A stretch of 64,000 bases of DNA, taken from the NCBI RefSeq assembly GCF_001152565.1, contig NZ_CQAZ01000022.1, positions 1-64,000 of the forward strand, written 5' to 3'. The notes below the pieces were generated by a model. The model did not search any database. It was not told the origin of the DNA and saw only the letters and a list, made by a program, of their open reading frames with translations. Position numbers and translations under genes: made by a program. Each line of letters starts with the position of its first letter. The stretch's first letter is position 1. Source of the DNA: Yersinia pekkanenii (GTDB taxonomy: Bacteria > Pseudomonadota > Gammaproteobacteria > Enterobacterales > Enterobacteriaceae). Shown one piece after another: positions 1 through 12,909 of this stretch.

Positions 1-73
1 CTGACATTAGTCAGTGATTCGGGTGAATGAGTGCAGCTAACAACGCTGTAGCGCCAAGTAAGAAGGGTAAAAT
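1..73. other. Left-edge fragment, probably the end of the upstream gene
   Basis: All frames close quickly here. In E. coli an isochorismatase-like gene (yecD) lies just upstream of yecE, so these bases may hold its last codons, but the fragment is too short to prove it. An AGAAGGG Shine-Dalgarno sequence for yecE sits at 61-67. Confidence 0.3.
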
Positions 74-889
74 ATGTATATCGGGCTGCCGCAATGGCAA
101 CACCCCACTTGGAACCGATTGGGGATCAAAGACTTGGCTGACTACAGTCGCTACTTTAATTGTGTTGAGGGCAATACGACCTTCTACGCATTACCACGGC
201 TGGAAATTGTACAGCGATGGCGCGATATGACCGCTGAAAACTTCCGCTTTTGTTTTAAATTCCCGGCGACAATCAGCCATCAGGCAGCCTTGCGCGAGTG
301 TGATCAAGCGTTACAAGCTTTTTACCAGTGCCTTACACCACTGCACGATCGCATTGGCCAACTCTGGTTACAGCTACCTGCGGCGTTCGGGCCGAATGAG
401 TTGCACCGCTTATGGCAATTTATTGATAAATTACCCGCAGACTTTAACTATGGCGTAGAAGTGCGCCATCCGGAATTTTTCGCCAAAGGGGCTGCCGAGC
501 TGGCCCTCAATCAAGGCTTACATCAACGGGCGGTAAATAGGGTGATGCTGGATAGCCGCCCTATTCATGCCGCCAAACCCTTAACTGCTGCGGTCCGAGA
601 TGCACAACGTAACAAGCCTCGCCTGCCAGTGCATGCTGTCGTGACCGGAGACCAGCCCTTAGTGCGATTTATTGGCGGCGACCAACTGGACGATAATTTA
701 GCCTTGTTTTCGCCCTGGTTACAAAAGTTGCCGCTGTGGGAACAGCAATATCAACCTTATGTATTCATTCACACACCAGATAACAGTGACTCTCCGCAAC
801 AAGCGCAAAAGATTTGGCAACAATTGGCCACCGTCATTACTACCCTTCCCGCCGCACCTGACTGGCCAGAACAAGATAGCTTGTTTTAA
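74..889 (+). CDS. yecE: YecE, DUF72 family protein
   Basis: A 271-residue protein of the DUF72 (YecE) family, a TIM-barrel-like fold of unknown biochemical function. It matches E. coli YecE along its full length by eye, including the N-terminal pattern of a glycine/tryptophan-containing strand (YIGLPQW) followed by an aromatic-rich stretch. The ATG at 74 is preceded by AGAAGGG at 6-base spacing, which settles the start. It comes before yecN and cmoAB, as in E. coli. It is annotated hypothetical in most genomes and nothing here suggests a specific reaction. Confidence 0.9.
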   Translation: MYIGLPQWQHPTWNRLGIKDLADYSRYFNCVEGNTTFYALPRLEIVQRWRDMTAENFRFCFKFPATISHQAALRECDQALQAFYQCLTPLHDRIGQLWLQLPAAFGPNELHRLWQFIDKLPADFNYGVEVRHPEFFAKGAAELALNQGLHQRAVNRVMLDSRPIHAAKPLTAAVRDAQRNKPRLPVHAVVTGDQPLVRFIGGDQLDDNLALFSPWLQKLPLWEQQYQPYVFIHTPDNSDSPQQAQKIWQQLATVITTLPAAPDWPEQDSLF

Positions 890-1058
890 ACACAATGGGC
901 TGTCGTCAGACAATGCGGCGCGGCAACATTTGCAAGCTCATCTTTCCCAACACTAAACTGAACCTCAAGAAATGATATTCCATCGATTTTTCTAGCGACA
1001 GTCACCCAGCAGACAGTTATCATTATTCAGCCAGTCTATTTGGGCAATGGAGTTAAAA

Positions 1059-1454
1059 ATGGTTAGCTCGCTTTATGTCGTGTTGGGCGCACTGTTATTG
1101 ATCAAGCTTTCATTTGATGTGGTTAAATTGAGAAACCAGTACCGGGTCGCTTATGGTGACGGTGGTTTTTATGAATTACAAACCGCCATCCGGGTACATG
1201 GCAACGCGGTAGAATATATTCCTATTGCGGTCATTTTACTCATTATGATGGAAATGAACGGTGCTGAGACGTGGATGCTCCATATCTGTGGATCAATGCT
1301 GATCGTCGGCCGCCTGCTGCATTATTATGGTTTACGCCACCGCGAAATTCGCTGGCGTCGCTCTGGGATGAGTGCCACCTATGTTTCTTTGGTCTTGATG
1401 GTTATTGCTAATATTTACTACTTACCTTGGGATCAAATTTTCAGTTTGACCTGA
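1059..1454 (+). CDS. yecN: YecN, MAPEG-family inner-membrane protein
   Basis: A 131-residue integral membrane protein of the MAPEG superfamily (glutathione-dependent and eicosanoid-related membrane proteins). It has about four hydrophobic segments and the conserved block RVAYGDGG followed by IRVHGNAVEYIPI near residues 25-55, nearly identical to E. coli YecN. An ATG four codons upstream (1047) is in frame, but GGAG at 1049-1052 is well spaced only for the ATG at 1059, and the E. coli protein has the same length from that point. Its substrate is unknown. A GGCGGT/ACCGCC hairpin follows at 1512-1528 without a T-run. Confidence 0.88.
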   Translation: MVSSLYVVLGALLLIKLSFDVVKLRNQYRVAYGDGGFYELQTAIRVHGNAVEYIPIAVILLIMMEMNGAETWMLHICGSMLIVGRLLHYYGLRHREIRWRRSGMSATYVSLVLMVIANIYYLPWDQIFSLT

Positions 1455-1629
1455 TCAATGTTGTCGTTTTATCGGTTGCAAGCGCTAAACTGCCGGAACA
1501 CCGTTAGTTTGGGCGGTTTATCACCGCCTTCATGTTATCTCCCCGCCAGAGCGCTGGCCTTCGTTTTGTGCTCCTTTGAGCCACAAGGTTATTAGCTGCA
1601 ATTCCAGGTTGTCGGGGATATCGCGCTAA

Positions 1630-3460
<1,831 letters not shown>

Positions 3461-3461
<1 letters not shown>

Positions 3462-3518
3462 TCTATAAGTCATAACCTGTGATCTATAACCTGTAATCTA
3501 TAACCTGTAATCTATAAC
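3461..3518. repeat. 14-bp imperfect tandem repeat
   Basis: Unit AATCTATAACCTGT is repeated about three times, preceded by degenerate copies, directly after the cmoB stop and before the terminator. It looks like a local slippage repeat; no known family was recognised. Confidence 0.7.
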
Positions 3519-3522
3519 AACA

Positions 3523-3551
3523 CCGCCCCCGATTTAATCGACCGGGGGCGG
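3523..3551. terminator. Bidirectional terminator between cmoB and cutC
   Basis: CCGCCCCCG and CGGGGGCGG form a 9-bp GC stem around an 11-base AT-rich loop, placed between the convergent genes cmoB and cutC. A T-run is lacking, so it may act by stem stability or as an RNA-stabilising end. Confidence 0.6.
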
Positions 3552-3575
3552 CAGTTACGCCAAATACCAAAGGTA

Positions 3576-4340
3576 TTAAGCTGATTGAGGTAACGGACTG
3601 CCCATCACCAACAAACTTTTCATGGCCTCAACCACTCGGCCATCAACACAATAATGAGCAAATTCATCAACATCACTGTCGGCACACATGGTGACACCGG
3701 CTTTGCGATATCTCATCGTCGATGGCACAGCGCGCCCCGCAGAACTGTGTAGTTCGCGGATACCGATATCAATAAATTTCTGCATATTGGTCAAGCGAAC
3801 ACCGGCTCCGGCCATGATAATCGGCCCTTGATTTTGGGTCGCAGCCACTAAATATTTCAACAATGACAACCCCAGCTCAGCATTCTGCTGCTGGCCCGAG
3901 GTTAAAATCCGCGCCACATTCAGATCTGCCAACTGCTGCAAGGCAATCATCGGGTTCTGACACATGTCAAACGCGCGATGAAAAGTCACTGCCAACGGGC
4001 CACTAATGGACATAATTTCCCGCATCCGTGGCATATCAATATGACCGTCAATATCCAGTAAGCCAACCACCACGCCAGCAAAACCCATATCACGGATCCG
4101 AGCAATATCATTTTTAATAATTGCGAAATCATTACTGCTGTAACAAAAATCACCGCCCCGAGGTCGTACAATGGGATGCACCGGGATAGTGATGGTTTCT
4201 CTGGCTTGCATTAATGCGCCAACACTGGGTGTTAACCCGCCTTCGGACTGACCGCAGCATAATTCAATCCGGTCGGCTCCTGCCGTTTCTGCTATCTGTG
4301 CGCAATCGACGCTATAGCAACAAATTTCCAATTTAGTCAT
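3576..4340 (-). CDS. cutC: CutC family protein
   Basis: A 254-residue TIM-barrel protein of the CutC family. It is historically linked to copper homeostasis in E. coli, but the molecular function remains unsettled. Conserved blocks seen are LEICCYS at the N terminus, GADRIELC near 25, the [11 protein letters not shown] block near 65, [11 protein letters not shown] near 125 and HSSAG near 200. The ATG at 4340 fits family length; an in-frame GTG two codons upstream is also possible. A perfect 10-bp inverted repeat lies 38 bases upstream and may be an operator. Confidence 0.92.
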   Translation of the reverse strand: MTKLEICCYSVDCAQIAETAGADRIELCCGQSEGGLTPSVGALMQARETITIPVHPIVRPRGGDFCYSSNDFAIIKNDIARIRDMGFAGVVVGLLDIDGHIDMPRMREIMSISGPLAVTFHRAFDMCQNPMIALQQLADLNVARILTSGQQQNAELGLSLLKYLVAATQNQGPIIMAGAGVRLTNMQKFIDIGIRELHSSAGRAVPSTMRYRKAGVTMCADSDVDEFAHYCVDGRVVEAMKSLLVMGSPLPQSA

Positions 4341-4377
4341 TCCCACCCCCGTTTGATAGACGCAACTGCGACAACAT

Positions 4378-4404
4378 CTATACCCATGTTAATTATGGGT
4401 ATAG
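4378..4404. promoter_or_regulatory. Perfect inverted repeat upstream of cutC
   Basis: CTATACCCAT and ATGGGTATAG are perfect 10-bp arms separated by GTTAATT, 38 bases before the cutC start. Symmetry and position suggest a dimeric regulator site; a small hairpin is the alternative. Confidence 0.5.
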
Positions 4405-4595
4405 AAACTACCTGAAAATTCAATAATTCCACTGTTGAATAAATAAAATATCGAATAACGCCCTTAAGCTAAAATATAATCTGGTCATGCATGCTGAAGT
4501 ATCACTATGGCACTCATTTTGACGCTATGAGTAGATGTCAGTCACAGTGATAACCATAAGTGATAGTCGGGGTAGAAATAAATAACCCATTTACG

Positions 4596-5156
4596 TTAGC
4601 CATTGCGCTCGCTCGCCACGATTTGCCGCAAGGTATAGGGATGGAACTTAATCGTGACCTCACCATCACTGACCGCCAATGTCGGATTAGCTAAACGTTC
4701 ATGTTGCCCTTGGGGTGAACTGAATTTCTCACTTATTCCCTTAGGTAATGTGTCCGGTAATAGAGCGCGAGCGCGTTGCCTTAATGTTTGCGGATCGCCG
4801 GGTAAAACCAGCTCAATATGCTCCCATCCTTGATGGGGATAATAAGTTCGACCAGGATACGGCAACTCCACACAATCTATTTGCCATGGTCCAACAGATA
4901 AAGGCTGGACTAAATCGAATAGACAAATTGAACGGCCATTAATTTGTGTCTCGGACATCAAATCACCCCCGTGCAATAATCCACGGTGCCAACGTTGTGC
5001 CGTTTCAATCTGATGGCAGCGCAACGAAATATGGTCAGCACTGAATTGTGTCAAATCCAGATTTAATTTAGCCGCCAATATAACCAGTTTGTGCTCAAAA
5101 CACGGCAGGTCGGCCAATAAGTCCTGTAATTCGGCGATATCTTTCAAGCTGTGCAT
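4596..5156 (-). CDS. yecM: YecM, VOC-fold protein
   Basis: A 186-residue member of the YecM family, related in fold to the vicinal-oxygen-chelate (glyoxalase/isomerase) superfamily and predicted to bind metal. Histidine and glutamate residues typical of the fold are present (for example SLRCHQ near 45, EHIEL near 115, KFHPYT near 175). The reaction is unknown. AAAGGAGAG precedes the ATG at good spacing and fixes the start. It is divergent from argS. Confidence 0.85.
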   Translation of the reverse strand: MHSLKDIAELQDLLADLPCFEHKLVILAAKLNLDLTQFSADHISLRCHQIETAQRWHRGLLHGGDLMSETQINGRSICLFDLVQPLSVGPWQIDCVELPYPGRTYYPHQGWEHIELVLPGDPQTLRQRARALLPDTLPKGISEKFSSPQGQHERLANPTLAVSDGEVTIKFHPYTLRQIVASERNG

Positions 5157-5295
5157 CTGGCTCTCCTTTCCGATATTAAAACGGCCATAATCTACCGTTA
5201 TTACCGCTAATCAGCCATATTTAATCTGACCATTTTGCTATTTATAATTAACCATTGCACTGGTTAATCTATTTGTAGCAACCGTAGACCTGATG

Positions 5296-5324
5296 CTGAC
5301 GCCGAGGGTCAAATATGGTATAAA
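5296..5324 (+). promoter_or_regulatory. Predicted argS promoter
   Basis: CTGACG (5296-5301), 17-base spacer, TATAAA (5319-5324) preceded by TG, an extended -10. The remaining leader to the argS start (about 150 bases) includes an eight-base T-run but no clear stem. Confidence 0.5.
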
Positions 5325-5477
5325 TCCTGCCATCTTGTGACTGACAATCGGCCAAACCGCTTCGCCGCTAGCCCTTTTTTTTGCGGTGAAACCGTTCTGG
5401 CCTCATTTGAATTAACTGGCACAGAGATCCTTTTGTGCATCATTAATGTGTCTTTTGTACGTAATTAAGGTAACCCG

Positions 5478-7208
5478 GTGAATATTCAGGCTCTTCTCTC
5501 AGATAAAGTCAGCCAGGCGCTGATTGCAGCAGGTGCTCCAGCAGGTAGCGAAGCTCAGATTCGCCAATCTGCTAAAGCTCAATTTGGCGATTATCAAGCT
5601 AATGGCGTTATGGCTGTTGCCAAAAAACTTGGTATGCAACCCCGACAACTGGCAGAAAAAGTCATTGAGCTGCTTGATCTGGCAGGTATCGCCAGCAAAG
5701 TTGAAATTGCCGGCCCCGGTTTTATCAATATTTTCCTTGATCGCCAATGGGTTGCCAGCAAAGTAGAGTTTGCCTTGACCGCGCCGAAACTGGGCGTTGC
5801 CCCAGTTGAATCACAAACTATCGTGGTTGACTACTCTGCCCCTAACGTGGCTAAACAGATGCACGTAGGCCACCTGCGCTCGACCATTATTGGTGATGCG
5901 GCAGTGCGGACTTTAGAGTTCTTAGGTCACCATGTTATCCGCGCTAACCACGTCGGTGACTGGGGTACCCAGTTCGGTATGCTGATCGCGTATCTGGAAA
6001 AAATGCAAAACGAAAATGCCAGCGATATGGGGTTATCGGATCTCGAGCTTTTCTATCAGCAAGCCAAGAAAACCTATGATGAAGATGAAGAGTTTGCCCA
6101 ACGCGCCCGTGCCTATGTTGTGAAACTGCAAGGGGGCGACGAGTATTGCCGTCAAATGTGGCGCAAGTTGGTGGATATCACCATGGCGCAAAACCAGATT
6201 GCTTACGATCGCTTGAATGTCACACTGACCAACGACGATGTGATGGGTGAGAGCTTGTATAACGCCATGTTGCCAGGAATTGTTGCCGACCTGAAAGCCA
6301 AAGGGCTGGCAGTGGAAAGCGACGGCGCAACCGTGGTGTATCTGGATGAGTATAAAAATAAAGACGGTGAGCCAATGGGTGTCATCATCCAGAAAAAGGA
6401 TGGCGGCTATCTCTACACCACCACCGATATCGCGTGTGCTAAATATCGTTATGAAACCCTGGGCGCAGACCGCGTACTGTATTACATCGACACCCGTCAA
6501 CACCAGCATCTGATGCAAGCTTGGGCTATCGTGCGTAAAGCCGGTTATGTGCCTGAGTCGGTGCCGTTAGAACACCATATGTTTGGCATGATGCTGGGCA
6601 AAGATGGCAAGCCGTTCAAAACTCGCTCTGGCGGTACCGTTAAGCTCTCCGATTTACTGGATGAGGCAATTGAGCGCGCGGGCAAACTGATTGCTGAGAA
6701 AAACCCCGATATGCCTGCGGATGAGCTGAAGCAAGTGGTGGACGCTGTCGGCATTGGTGCGGTGAAATATGCAGATTTGTCCAAAAGCCGCACCACTGAT
6801 TATATCTTCGACTGGGATAACATGCTGGCGCTGGATGGTAATACCGCACCTTACATGCAATATGCCTATACCCGCGTGATTTCAGTGTTTAAACGTGCCG
6901 GTATTGATGAAAGCAGCCTGACATTACCATTGGTTATAACGGAAGACCGCGAAGCGGTGCTGGCCACCCGCTTGTTACAGTTTGAAGAGGTCATCACCAC
7001 CGTGGCTCGAGAAGGAACACCGCATGTGATGTGTTCTTATCTGTATGACTTAGCGGGTTTATTCTCTAGTTTCTACGAACATTGCCAGATTCTGAATGCT
7101 GAAAGCGAAGAGATCCGCCAAAGCCGTTTGAAGCTGGCAATGCTGACCGCGAAAACCTTAAAACAAGGTTTGGATACTTTGGGTATTCAAACTGTTGAGC
7201 GGATGTGA
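5478..7208 (+). CDS. argS: Arginyl-tRNA synthetase
   Basis: A class I aminoacyl-tRNA synthetase that charges tRNA-Arg with arginine. It is 576 residues, one shorter than E. coli ArgRS. The N-terminal Add-1 tRNA-binding domain (about 1-110) is followed by the catalytic core with HVGH at 129-132, the [11 protein letters not shown] block near 155, and a C-terminal anticodon-binding domain ending LGIQTVERM as in E. coli. Translation begins with GTG, as in E. coli. ArgRS lacks a canonical KMSKS; the degenerate equivalent KPFKTRSGG is present near residue 378. A strong terminator follows. Confidence 0.97.
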   Translation: MNIQALLSDKVSQALIAAGAPAGSEAQIRQSAKAQFGDYQANGVMAVAKKLGMQPRQLAEKVIELLDLAGIASKVEIAGPGFINIFLDRQWVASKVEFALTAPKLGVAPVESQTIVVDYSAPNVAKQMHVGHLRSTIIGDAAVRTLEFLGHHVIRANHVGDWGTQFGMLIAYLEKMQNENASDMGLSDLELFYQQAKKTYDEDEEFAQRARAYVVKLQGGDEYCRQMWRKLVDITMAQNQIAYDRLNVTLTNDDVMGESLYNAMLPGIVADLKAKGLAVESDGATVVYLDEYKNKDGEPMGVIIQKKDGGYLYTTTDIACAKYRYETLGADRVLYYIDTRQHQHLMQAWAIVRKAGYVPESVPLEHHMFGMMLGKDGKPFKTRSGGTVKLSDLLDEAIERAGKLIAEKNPDMPADELKQVVDAVGIGAVKYADLSKSRTTDYIFDWDNMLALDGNTAPYMQYAYTRVISVFKRAGIDESSLTLPLVITEDREAVLATRLLQFEEVITTVAREGTPHVMCSYLYDLAGLFSSFYEHCQILNAESEEIRQSRLKLAMLTAKTLKQGLDTLGIQTVERM

Positions 7209-7223
7209 TTTTTAAATGGCGAC

Positions 7224-7245
7224 AAAGGCCCTATGGGCCTTTTTA
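7224..7245 (+). terminator. argS rho-independent terminator
   Basis: AAAGGCCC/GGGCCTTT stem with a TAT loop, followed by more T residues, 15 bases after the argS stop. Confidence 0.85.
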
Positions 7246-7255
7246 CTGCCCAAAT

Positions 7256-8791
7256 TCAACTTGTTCTGCGGGCAAAGTCCCGCAACTTGAATCCGAGTAA
7301 GGCCAACGAAGCAAAGTAGGCAATCACCCCAGCAACCACCACGGCAGATAAACGTAACAGGCGATAAGCCATCCCCCCAACATCCCAGTCAGGCATCACC
7401 CACAATAACCCCAGTAACACCACAGACATCACCACCACGCCGATGACCAATTTAGTCAGGAACATTGCCCAACCCGGTTGTGGTTGGAAAATTTTCTGTT
7501 TCCGTAATTGCCAATATAACAAGCTGGCATTAAGGCAGGCCCCCAAACCGATAGACAATGATAAGCCTGCATGCTTGAGTGGCCCGATGAAAATCAGGTT
7601 CATTACTTGCGTTAATATCAGCGTAACAATCGCAATTTTGACGGGGGTTTTAATGTTCTGACGAGAGTAAAAACCGGGGGCCAGGACTTTCACCACAATC
7701 AAGCCCATTAAACCAACGGAATAGGCCACCAGCGCACGTTGTGTCATCGCAGCATCAAAAGCACTAAATTGGCCGTACTGGAATAATGATACCACCAGCG
7801 GCTTAGCTAAAATCCCCAATGCAACCGCACTGGGTAATGCCAACAAGAAGCATAAGCGCAGACCCCAATCCATCAATCTGGAATATTCATCATGATTACC
7901 ACTGGAGAAACTTTTTGCCAATGAGGGTAATAAGATAGTACCTAACGCCACCCCCAATACCCCAGAGGGGAACTCCATCAGACGGTCTGCGTAATACATC
8001 CAGGAAACTGAACCTGAGACCAGAAATGAAGCGAAAATGGTATTAATAATCAGAGAGATTTGGCTGACTGACACCCCGAGGATCGCCGGGCCCATTTGGC
8101 GCATAACCCGCCAGACCCCCGCATCACGCAGCGATAACCGCGGCAATACCAGCATACCTATCTTTTTCAGATGAGGGAGTTGATAACCCAATTGCAACAC
8201 ACCACCGACCACCACCGCCCACGCCAACGCCATCACCGGCGGGTTAAAGTAGGGAGCAGCGAAAAGCGCAAAACCGATCATACTGATATTCAAGAAGGTC
8301 GGTGCAAAAGCGGGAATAGAAAAACGGTTCCAGGTATTAAGGATCGCTCCCACCAGCGAGGCCAGCGAAATCAGCAAAATATAAGGGAAAGTCACCCGCA
8401 GCAACGCGGAGGTCAAGGCAAACTTATCCGGCGTGTCGGTAAAACCGGGCGCAGTGATAAAAATCACCCAAGGTGCCGCCAGCATCCCCAATATCGTTAC
8501 CACTGCCAGTATCAGCGTTAACAGGCCAGAGACATAAGCCACGAAAGTCCGTGTTGCTTCCTCACCTTGCTGACTTTTATATTCAGCCAAAATAGGGACA
8601 AAAGCCTGAGAAAATGCCCCCTCAGCAAAGATACGTCGTAATAAGTTAGGCAATTTAAATGCCACGAAGAAGGCATCCGTTGCCATCCCCGCGCCAAAAA
8701 TCCGCGCCACAATCGCATCACGGGCAAAACCCAATACGCGGGAAAACATGGTCATGGAACTGACGGCTGCCAGTGATTTCAGTAGATTCAT
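7256..8791 (-). CDS. murJ: MurJ, lipid II flippase
   Basis: MurJ moves lipid II across the inner membrane for peptidoglycan synthesis (MOP exporter superfamily). The 511 residues equal E. coli MurJ, with about 14 hydrophobic segments. Residues essential in E. coli are conserved at the same numbers: R18, R24, D39 and R52. It lies downstream of rimJ-yceH-mviM on the same strand but 170 bases away, so it may have its own promoter. It is formerly known as MviN. Confidence 0.96.
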   Translation of the reverse strand: MNLLKSLAAVSSMTMFSRVLGFARDAIVARIFGAGMATDAFFVAFKLPNLLRRIFAEGAFSQAFVPILAEYKSQQGEEATRTFVAYVSGLLTLILAVVTILGMLAAPWVIFITAPGFTDTPDKFALTSALLRVTFPYILLISLASLVGAILNTWNRFSIPAFAPTFLNISMIGFALFAAPYFNPPVMALAWAVVVGGVLQLGYQLPHLKKIGMLVLPRLSLRDAGVWRVMRQMGPAILGVSVSQISLIINTIFASFLVSGSVSWMYYADRLMEFPSGVLGVALGTILLPSLAKSFSSGNHDEYSRLMDWGLRLCFLLALPSAVALGILAKPLVVSLFQYGQFSAFDAAMTQRALVAYSVGLMGLIVVKVLAPGFYSRQNIKTPVKIAIVTLILTQVMNLIFIGPLKHAGLSLSIGLGACLNASLLYWQLRKQKIFQPQPGWAMFLTKLVIGVVVMSVVLLGLLWVMPDWDVGGMAYRLLRLSAVVVAGVIAYFASLALLGFKLRDFARRTS

Positions 8792-8961
8792 AGGTTTTTC
8801 TGATATGGGGTTCTGGTCTGTTGGTACACCACATGTGAGGTGCCCTGAAACTGTTTGAAAACAGCCGTCAGTTTACGTATCCGCTCATGAATAGCCATCA
8901 GAAGGTGTAACAAATTACTGAAGCACCTGGTTTGTTGTTCACGCTACCCGGCACGGTTAGC

Positions 8962-9903
8962 TTATCCCTCGGCCTGCTGTTGTAAGATAGCTTCGATCAT
9001 CCGTTGCGCATAAATAGCGTCTTCACCCGAGACTTGCGGTGCCGTTTGGTTACTCACCGCAACGATAAAATGATGTACCGCACCGGTAAACCCCCGTTGC
9101 TCCAACGTGGTTTGCCACGCAGGCGCGGGCAGACCAATCACTTGCCCCTCAGACTCCTGCTGCCACTGACGCATATCGGTAATCTGGTAACAGGCTCCGG
9201 TGCTAACGGCTTGCACACTTTCCCTTTGGGTCCCAGCGTGGCGATGCATACTGGTGGTAATCAGGCAATTACCCGCTTGAAAAAGGTGTTCGGCATACAA
9301 CATATGCCCCTGGGCATTGGCGTGCACCGCTCCAGTCATCAGTTTGGCTCCCTCGCCGCCAAGCCATAGTGCGGTGTCTACCACATGCAAGTAGTCATCA
9401 AGCAAAGTAAAACGCACATCATTTGGCCCGACACTGTTTTGGCGATGTTTTTCCACCCGCAACGATGCCGGATGAGTTATTTGTTGTTTAAGCTGCTGAT
9501 AGAAAGGGGCAAAACGGCGGTTGAACCCCACCATTAGCGCCAGATGCTGTTTGGCGGCCAGCGCTATCAATTGCTCGGACTGTTCCAGCGTTTCAGCCAA
9601 TGGCTTATCGACATAAACGTGGATCCCCGCCCGCAATAACTCGCTAACCACGTGAAAGTGGCTGGCAGTGCTACTGTGGACAAAAATAGCATCACATTCG
9701 GCAGCCAGGCTAGCCAAACAGGAGAAATAGCGCATCCGGTAGCTATCGCATAGCGGTTGAGCGTTGATTTGATTAGGTGAAAACGCGCCAATAAGCTGCC
9801 AGTTCTGCGCTTGCATCAGAATAGGCAAATAGGCTTTTTGCGCGATGCCACCCAAGCCAACAACCCCCACGCGCAGTTTTTTGCCAACAGACTGTTTGTT
9901 CAT
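8962..9903 (-). CDS. mviM: MviM/YceM, Gfo/Idh/MocA-type oxidoreductase
   Basis: A 313-residue putative NAD(P)-dependent oxidoreductase. The N-terminal Rossmann motif VGLGGIAQKAY is near residues 14-24, with VDKPLAE near 95 (the catalytic-Lys region of Gfo/Idh/MocA enzymes) and a C-terminal substrate domain. The substrate is unknown. AAGGA spaced five bases upstream supports the ATG at 9903; a further in-frame ATG at 9921 would overlap yceH. The order rimJ-yceH-mviM-murJ is that of E. coli. Confidence 0.9.
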   Translation of the reverse strand: MNKQSVGKKLRVGVVGLGGIAQKAYLPILMQAQNWQLIGAFSPNQINAQPLCDSYRMRYFSCLASLAAECDAIFVHSSTASHFHVVSELLRAGIHVYVDKPLAETLEQSEQLIALAAKQHLALMVGFNRRFAPFYQQLKQQITHPASLRVEKHRQNSVGPNDVRFTLLDDYLHVVDTALWLGGEGAKLMTGAVHANAQGHMLYAEHLFQAGNCLITTSMHRHAGTQRESVQAVSTGACYQITDMRQWQQESEGQVIGLPAPAWQTTLEQRGFTGAVHHFIVAVSNQTAPQVSGEDAIYAQRMIEAILQQQAEG

Positions 9904-9913
9904 ATAATCCTTA

Positions 9914-10555
9914 TTAATCATCTAACTGGAGCAAAACTTCATCCAGGCGACGTGTCAGCGCAATAACCTGCTGTTCAAGCTGAGCCACTCTGGCTTCAAG
10001 ACCTCCAGTGCCGCCAACAGCATTTTCCTCTGCTGCCGAAACAGGCGCAATATCACCACTGAACAGGTGCATAAAGCGGCTTTCACGTTTCCCCGCGTCA
10101 CGAGCCAAACGCACCACAAATGGCCCGTCTTCGCGCAACGAGAGTTGATTTAACACCTCTTCAGTTTCGGCAACGTCAGCAAACTCGTACATTCGGTTAG
10201 TCCGAGTGCGTAACTCACCCGGTGTCTGTGCGCCACGCAGTAATAACGTGGTAATCACAGCCAATTCTGCAGGGGAGAATTTCAGGTTGCCAAACTCTGA
10301 ATTGCAAAAACGATGCTCATACTTCATGACCCGGTTACCACTTTGAGTGCGGATATGATGTTTCTTTAGCAAAAAATCCAGCGTTTGCTGCACGTCCGAT
10401 TCAGATAACTCCATCACCGGTTCGCGGTTGGTTTTCTGATTACAGGCGACGGTCACACCATTAAGTGACATCGGGTATTGCTCCGGAGTCGTCACTTGTT
10501 TTTCCAGCAAACAACCTATTACTCTGGCTTCCTGTACATTTAAACTGTGTTTCAT
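9914..10555 (-). CDS. yceH: YceH, DUF480 family protein
   Basis: A 213-residue protein of the YceH (DUF480) family, two winged-helix domains in known structures, function unknown. Signature stretches are [20 protein letters not shown] at the N terminus, [11 protein letters not shown], and the second-repeat [12 protein letters not shown] near 110. The C-terminal 25 residues look like a short coiled coil ([19 protein letters not shown]). It begins 7 bases after rimJ, so the two are co-transcribed. Confidence 0.92.
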   Translation of the reverse strand: MKHSLNVQEARVIGCLLEKQVTTPEQYPMSLNGVTVACNQKTNREPVMELSESDVQQTLDFLLKKHHIRTQSGNRVMKYEHRFCNSEFGNLKFSPAELAVITTLLLRGAQTPGELRTRTNRMYEFADVAETEEVLNQLSLREDGPFVVRLARDAGKRESRFMHLFSGDIAPVSAAEENAVGGTGGLEARVAQLEQQVIALTRRLDEVLLQLDD

Positions 10556-10562
10556 CCTGACC

Positions 10563-11147
10563 TCAGCGAGTTGCCGTCCATTCTTTGTTGGTCAAGGCCG
10601 TCAGCACGTGATCACGCCACTGGCCATCAATCAGTAAATAATCCTTCGCGTAACCTTCACGCTCAAATCCAAGACGCTCCAATAAGCGGCCACTGCGATG
10701 ATTATGCGGCATATAATTAGCCATAATACGGTGCATTCGTTCCTGCCGTTGCATATAACGCAGCAGCGGTTGCAACGCTTCAAACATTAAACCCTGGCCC
10801 TGCCAACGTTCACCTAATGAATAGCCCAGAAAACAGGCATGGAATGAACCGCGCAGCACATTGCTAAAATTAGCCACACCGCGTACTTCTTTTTCTTCCG
10901 GATCCAACAAAATAAAATAGTAAGCGCTGCCCTGTTTTTGCAGCTCCATTATCATACCCAGACGCGCCTGCCAACCGGAGGGCATGCAATGGCTTTGATC
11001 ACGTACCGGCTCCCAGGGTTTGAGAAAGGCCTGATTTTCAGCGTAATACTCGGCCATACGATAAGCATCACGCTCATAAACCAACCGTAGTGACATACGA
11101 TCAGTGGTCAAACGTATTTTAGGTGTTGCTGAATGATAGCCGAACAT
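10563..11147 (-). CDS. rimJ: RimJ, N-acetyltransferase of ribosomal protein S5
   Basis: A GNAT-family N-terminal acetyltransferase that modifies ribosomal protein S5. It is 194 residues, the same as E. coli. The N terminus matches MFGY, and the acetyl-CoA loop region [14 protein letters not shown] lies near 105-118, followed by [13 protein letters not shown] near 150. It is the first gene of the rimJ-yceH-mviM cluster; the region upstream (11148-11475) is shared with mdtH. Confidence 0.94.
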   Translation of the reverse strand: MFGYHSATPKIRLTTDRMSLRLVYERDAYRMAEYYAENQAFLKPWEPVRDQSHCMPSGWQARLGMIMELQKQGSAYYFILLDPEEKEVRGVANFSNVLRGSFHACFLGYSLGERWQGQGLMFEALQPLLRYMQRQERMHRIMANYMPHNHRSGRLLERLGFEREGYAKDYLLIDGQWRDHVLTALTNKEWTATR

Positions 11148-11475
11148 CTGCTCCCCTTGGGCTGTACGCTGCCCTCAATCTCGCGGCAATCTTTTTGATT
11201 CAATCGTTCTTTTAGTTTCAATAATACTTTTAGTTTCAATCATAATTGTTGCACGGGCACTGCATAAAGCCATCTTTACCCCCTTTTCATGCATCAACAC
11301 AATAAAATTACGTCACTAAGGTGCTATAAAGGCATTTTATTATGAAATTGTCGATGAGGTAACACATTGACGATAAAAAATATTATCAATCTAACCTCTA
11401 TCGTTTCTATCAATTTGGGTACAAACTATAAACATATTTTCTACTCCCTCCTCATTTAATTTCTGACGGTGAAGC
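11148..11475. other. Intergenic region between divergent rimJ and mdtH
   Basis: It contains two direct copies of TTTTAGTTTCAAT in the 11210-11245 area and AT-rich promoter-like DNA nearer mdtH. No gene or recognised operator was seen. Confidence 0.5.
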
Positions 11476-12681
11476 ATGGCCTTGGTATCGCAAGCTCGAA
11501 GCTTGGGTAAGTATTTCTTATTGCTTGATAACTTATTAGTTGTATTGGGTTTCTTCGTTGTCTTCCCGCTTATATCTATCCGATTCGTCGACCAACTGGG
11601 TTGGGCTGCGGTATTAGTGGGCCTTGCCTTAGGTTTAAGACAATTAGTCCAGCAGGGATTAGGGATTTTTGGTGGCGCGATTGCTGATCGCTTCGGTGCC
11701 AAGCCCATGATAGTCACCGGTATGTTGATGCGCGCCGCTGGATTTGCGTTTATGGCGATGGCGGATAAACCTTGGATACTTTTGTTGGCTTGTGCTCTGT
11801 CAGGCTTAGGCGGCACGCTGTTTGACCCGCCACGCACAGCGCTGGTTATCAAGCTGACTCGCCCTCATGAGCGCGGCCGTTTTTACTCCCTGCTAATGAT
11901 GCAAGACAGCGCGGGGGCGGTGATCGGCGCATTGATAGGAAGTTGGCTGCTGCAATACGACTTCCATTTTGTCTGCTGGACCGGCGCGGTTATCTTTGTG
12001 CTCGCGGCTGGCTGGAATCTATGGTTACTACCCGCTTACCGTATCTCTACCGTGCGCACCCCAATGAAAGAGGGACTCATGCGGGTATTGCGTGACCGTC
12101 GCTTTGTGACCTACGTACTGACGCTGACCGGTTATTACATGCTATCAGTTCAGGTAATGCTGATGCTGCCCATCGTAGTCAATGAAATCGCCGGTTCGCC
12201 TGCGGCCGTAAAATGGATGTACGCCATTGAGGCCGCACTCTCACTGACCTTGCTTTACCCCATTGCCCGTTGGAGTGAAAAACGCTTTAGCCTTGAGCAA
12301 CGTTTGATGTGCGGGTTGCTGATCATGACATTAAGTTTGTTCCCAATCGGCCTGATTAGTCATCTGCAAACGCTGTTTATGTTTATTTGTTTCTTCTACA
12401 TGGGTTCCATTATCGCCGAACCCGCCCGTGAAACCCTAGGTGCTTCGCTGGCGGATGCACGCGCCCGTGGCAGTTATATGGGCTTTAGCCGCCTCGGGCT
12501 GGCACTGGGTGGTGCATTAGGTTATACCGGCGGCGGCTGGATGTACGATACTGGCCGAACACTGGCAATGCCGGAGTTACCCTGGTTCCTGCTGGGTATT
12601 ATTGGGTTAATGACGTTGTTCGGGCTTTACTGGCAATTCAATCAGCGCCGCATTGAACCTGCCATGCTAAGCGGTAACTAA
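11476..12681 (+). CDS. mdtH: MdtH, MFS multidrug efflux transporter
   Basis: A 401-residue major facilitator superfamily transporter with 12 hydrophobic segments, one residue shorter than E. coli MdtH, which gives low-level resistance to fluoroquinolones when overexpressed. The conserved MFS loop between TM2 and TM3 is seen as [12 protein letters not shown] near residue 75. It is divergent from rimJ as in E. coli. The physiological substrate is unknown. Confidence 0.93.
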   Translation: MALVSQARSLGKYFLLLDNLLVVLGFFVVFPLISIRFVDQLGWAAVLVGLALGLRQLVQQGLGIFGGAIADRFGAKPMIVTGMLMRAAGFAFMAMADKPWILLLACALSGLGGTLFDPPRTALVIKLTRPHERGRFYSLLMMQDSAGAVIGALIGSWLLQYDFHFVCWTGAVIFVLAAGWNLWLLPAYRISTVRTPMKEGLMRVLRDRRFVTYVLTLTGYYMLSVQVMLMLPIVVNEIAGSPAAVKWMYAIEAALSLTLLYPIARWSEKRFSLEQRLMCGLLIMTLSLFPIGLISHLQTLFMFICFFYMGSIIAEPARETLGASLADARARGSYMGFSRLGLALGGALGYTGGGWMYDTGRTLAMPELPWFLLGIIGLMTLFGLYWQFNQRRIEPAMLSGN

Positions 12682-12909
12682 CTTACCTTTATATGCCCAG
12701 CAGTAAGGCAGTAAGCAAATTATTCGGGGTTATCTGATGGGCAATAGACCTACACTGTCGCACTATTGCGCCCTATCCCAACCGTGGGTGAACAGATACG
12801 GTTAATAATACAAAACAGTAGATTAACCGGTTACTATTGGGCCAGTTTGTCTTGTTTGACTCAACGAGTGTGTTTTGTTTAATGAGTCCCTATTTGCTAT
12901 GAGGCTTTA

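Noticed and set aside
1512-1528. GGCGGT/ACCGCC hairpin after yecN
   Set aside because: Short stem without a T-run; not enough to call a terminator.
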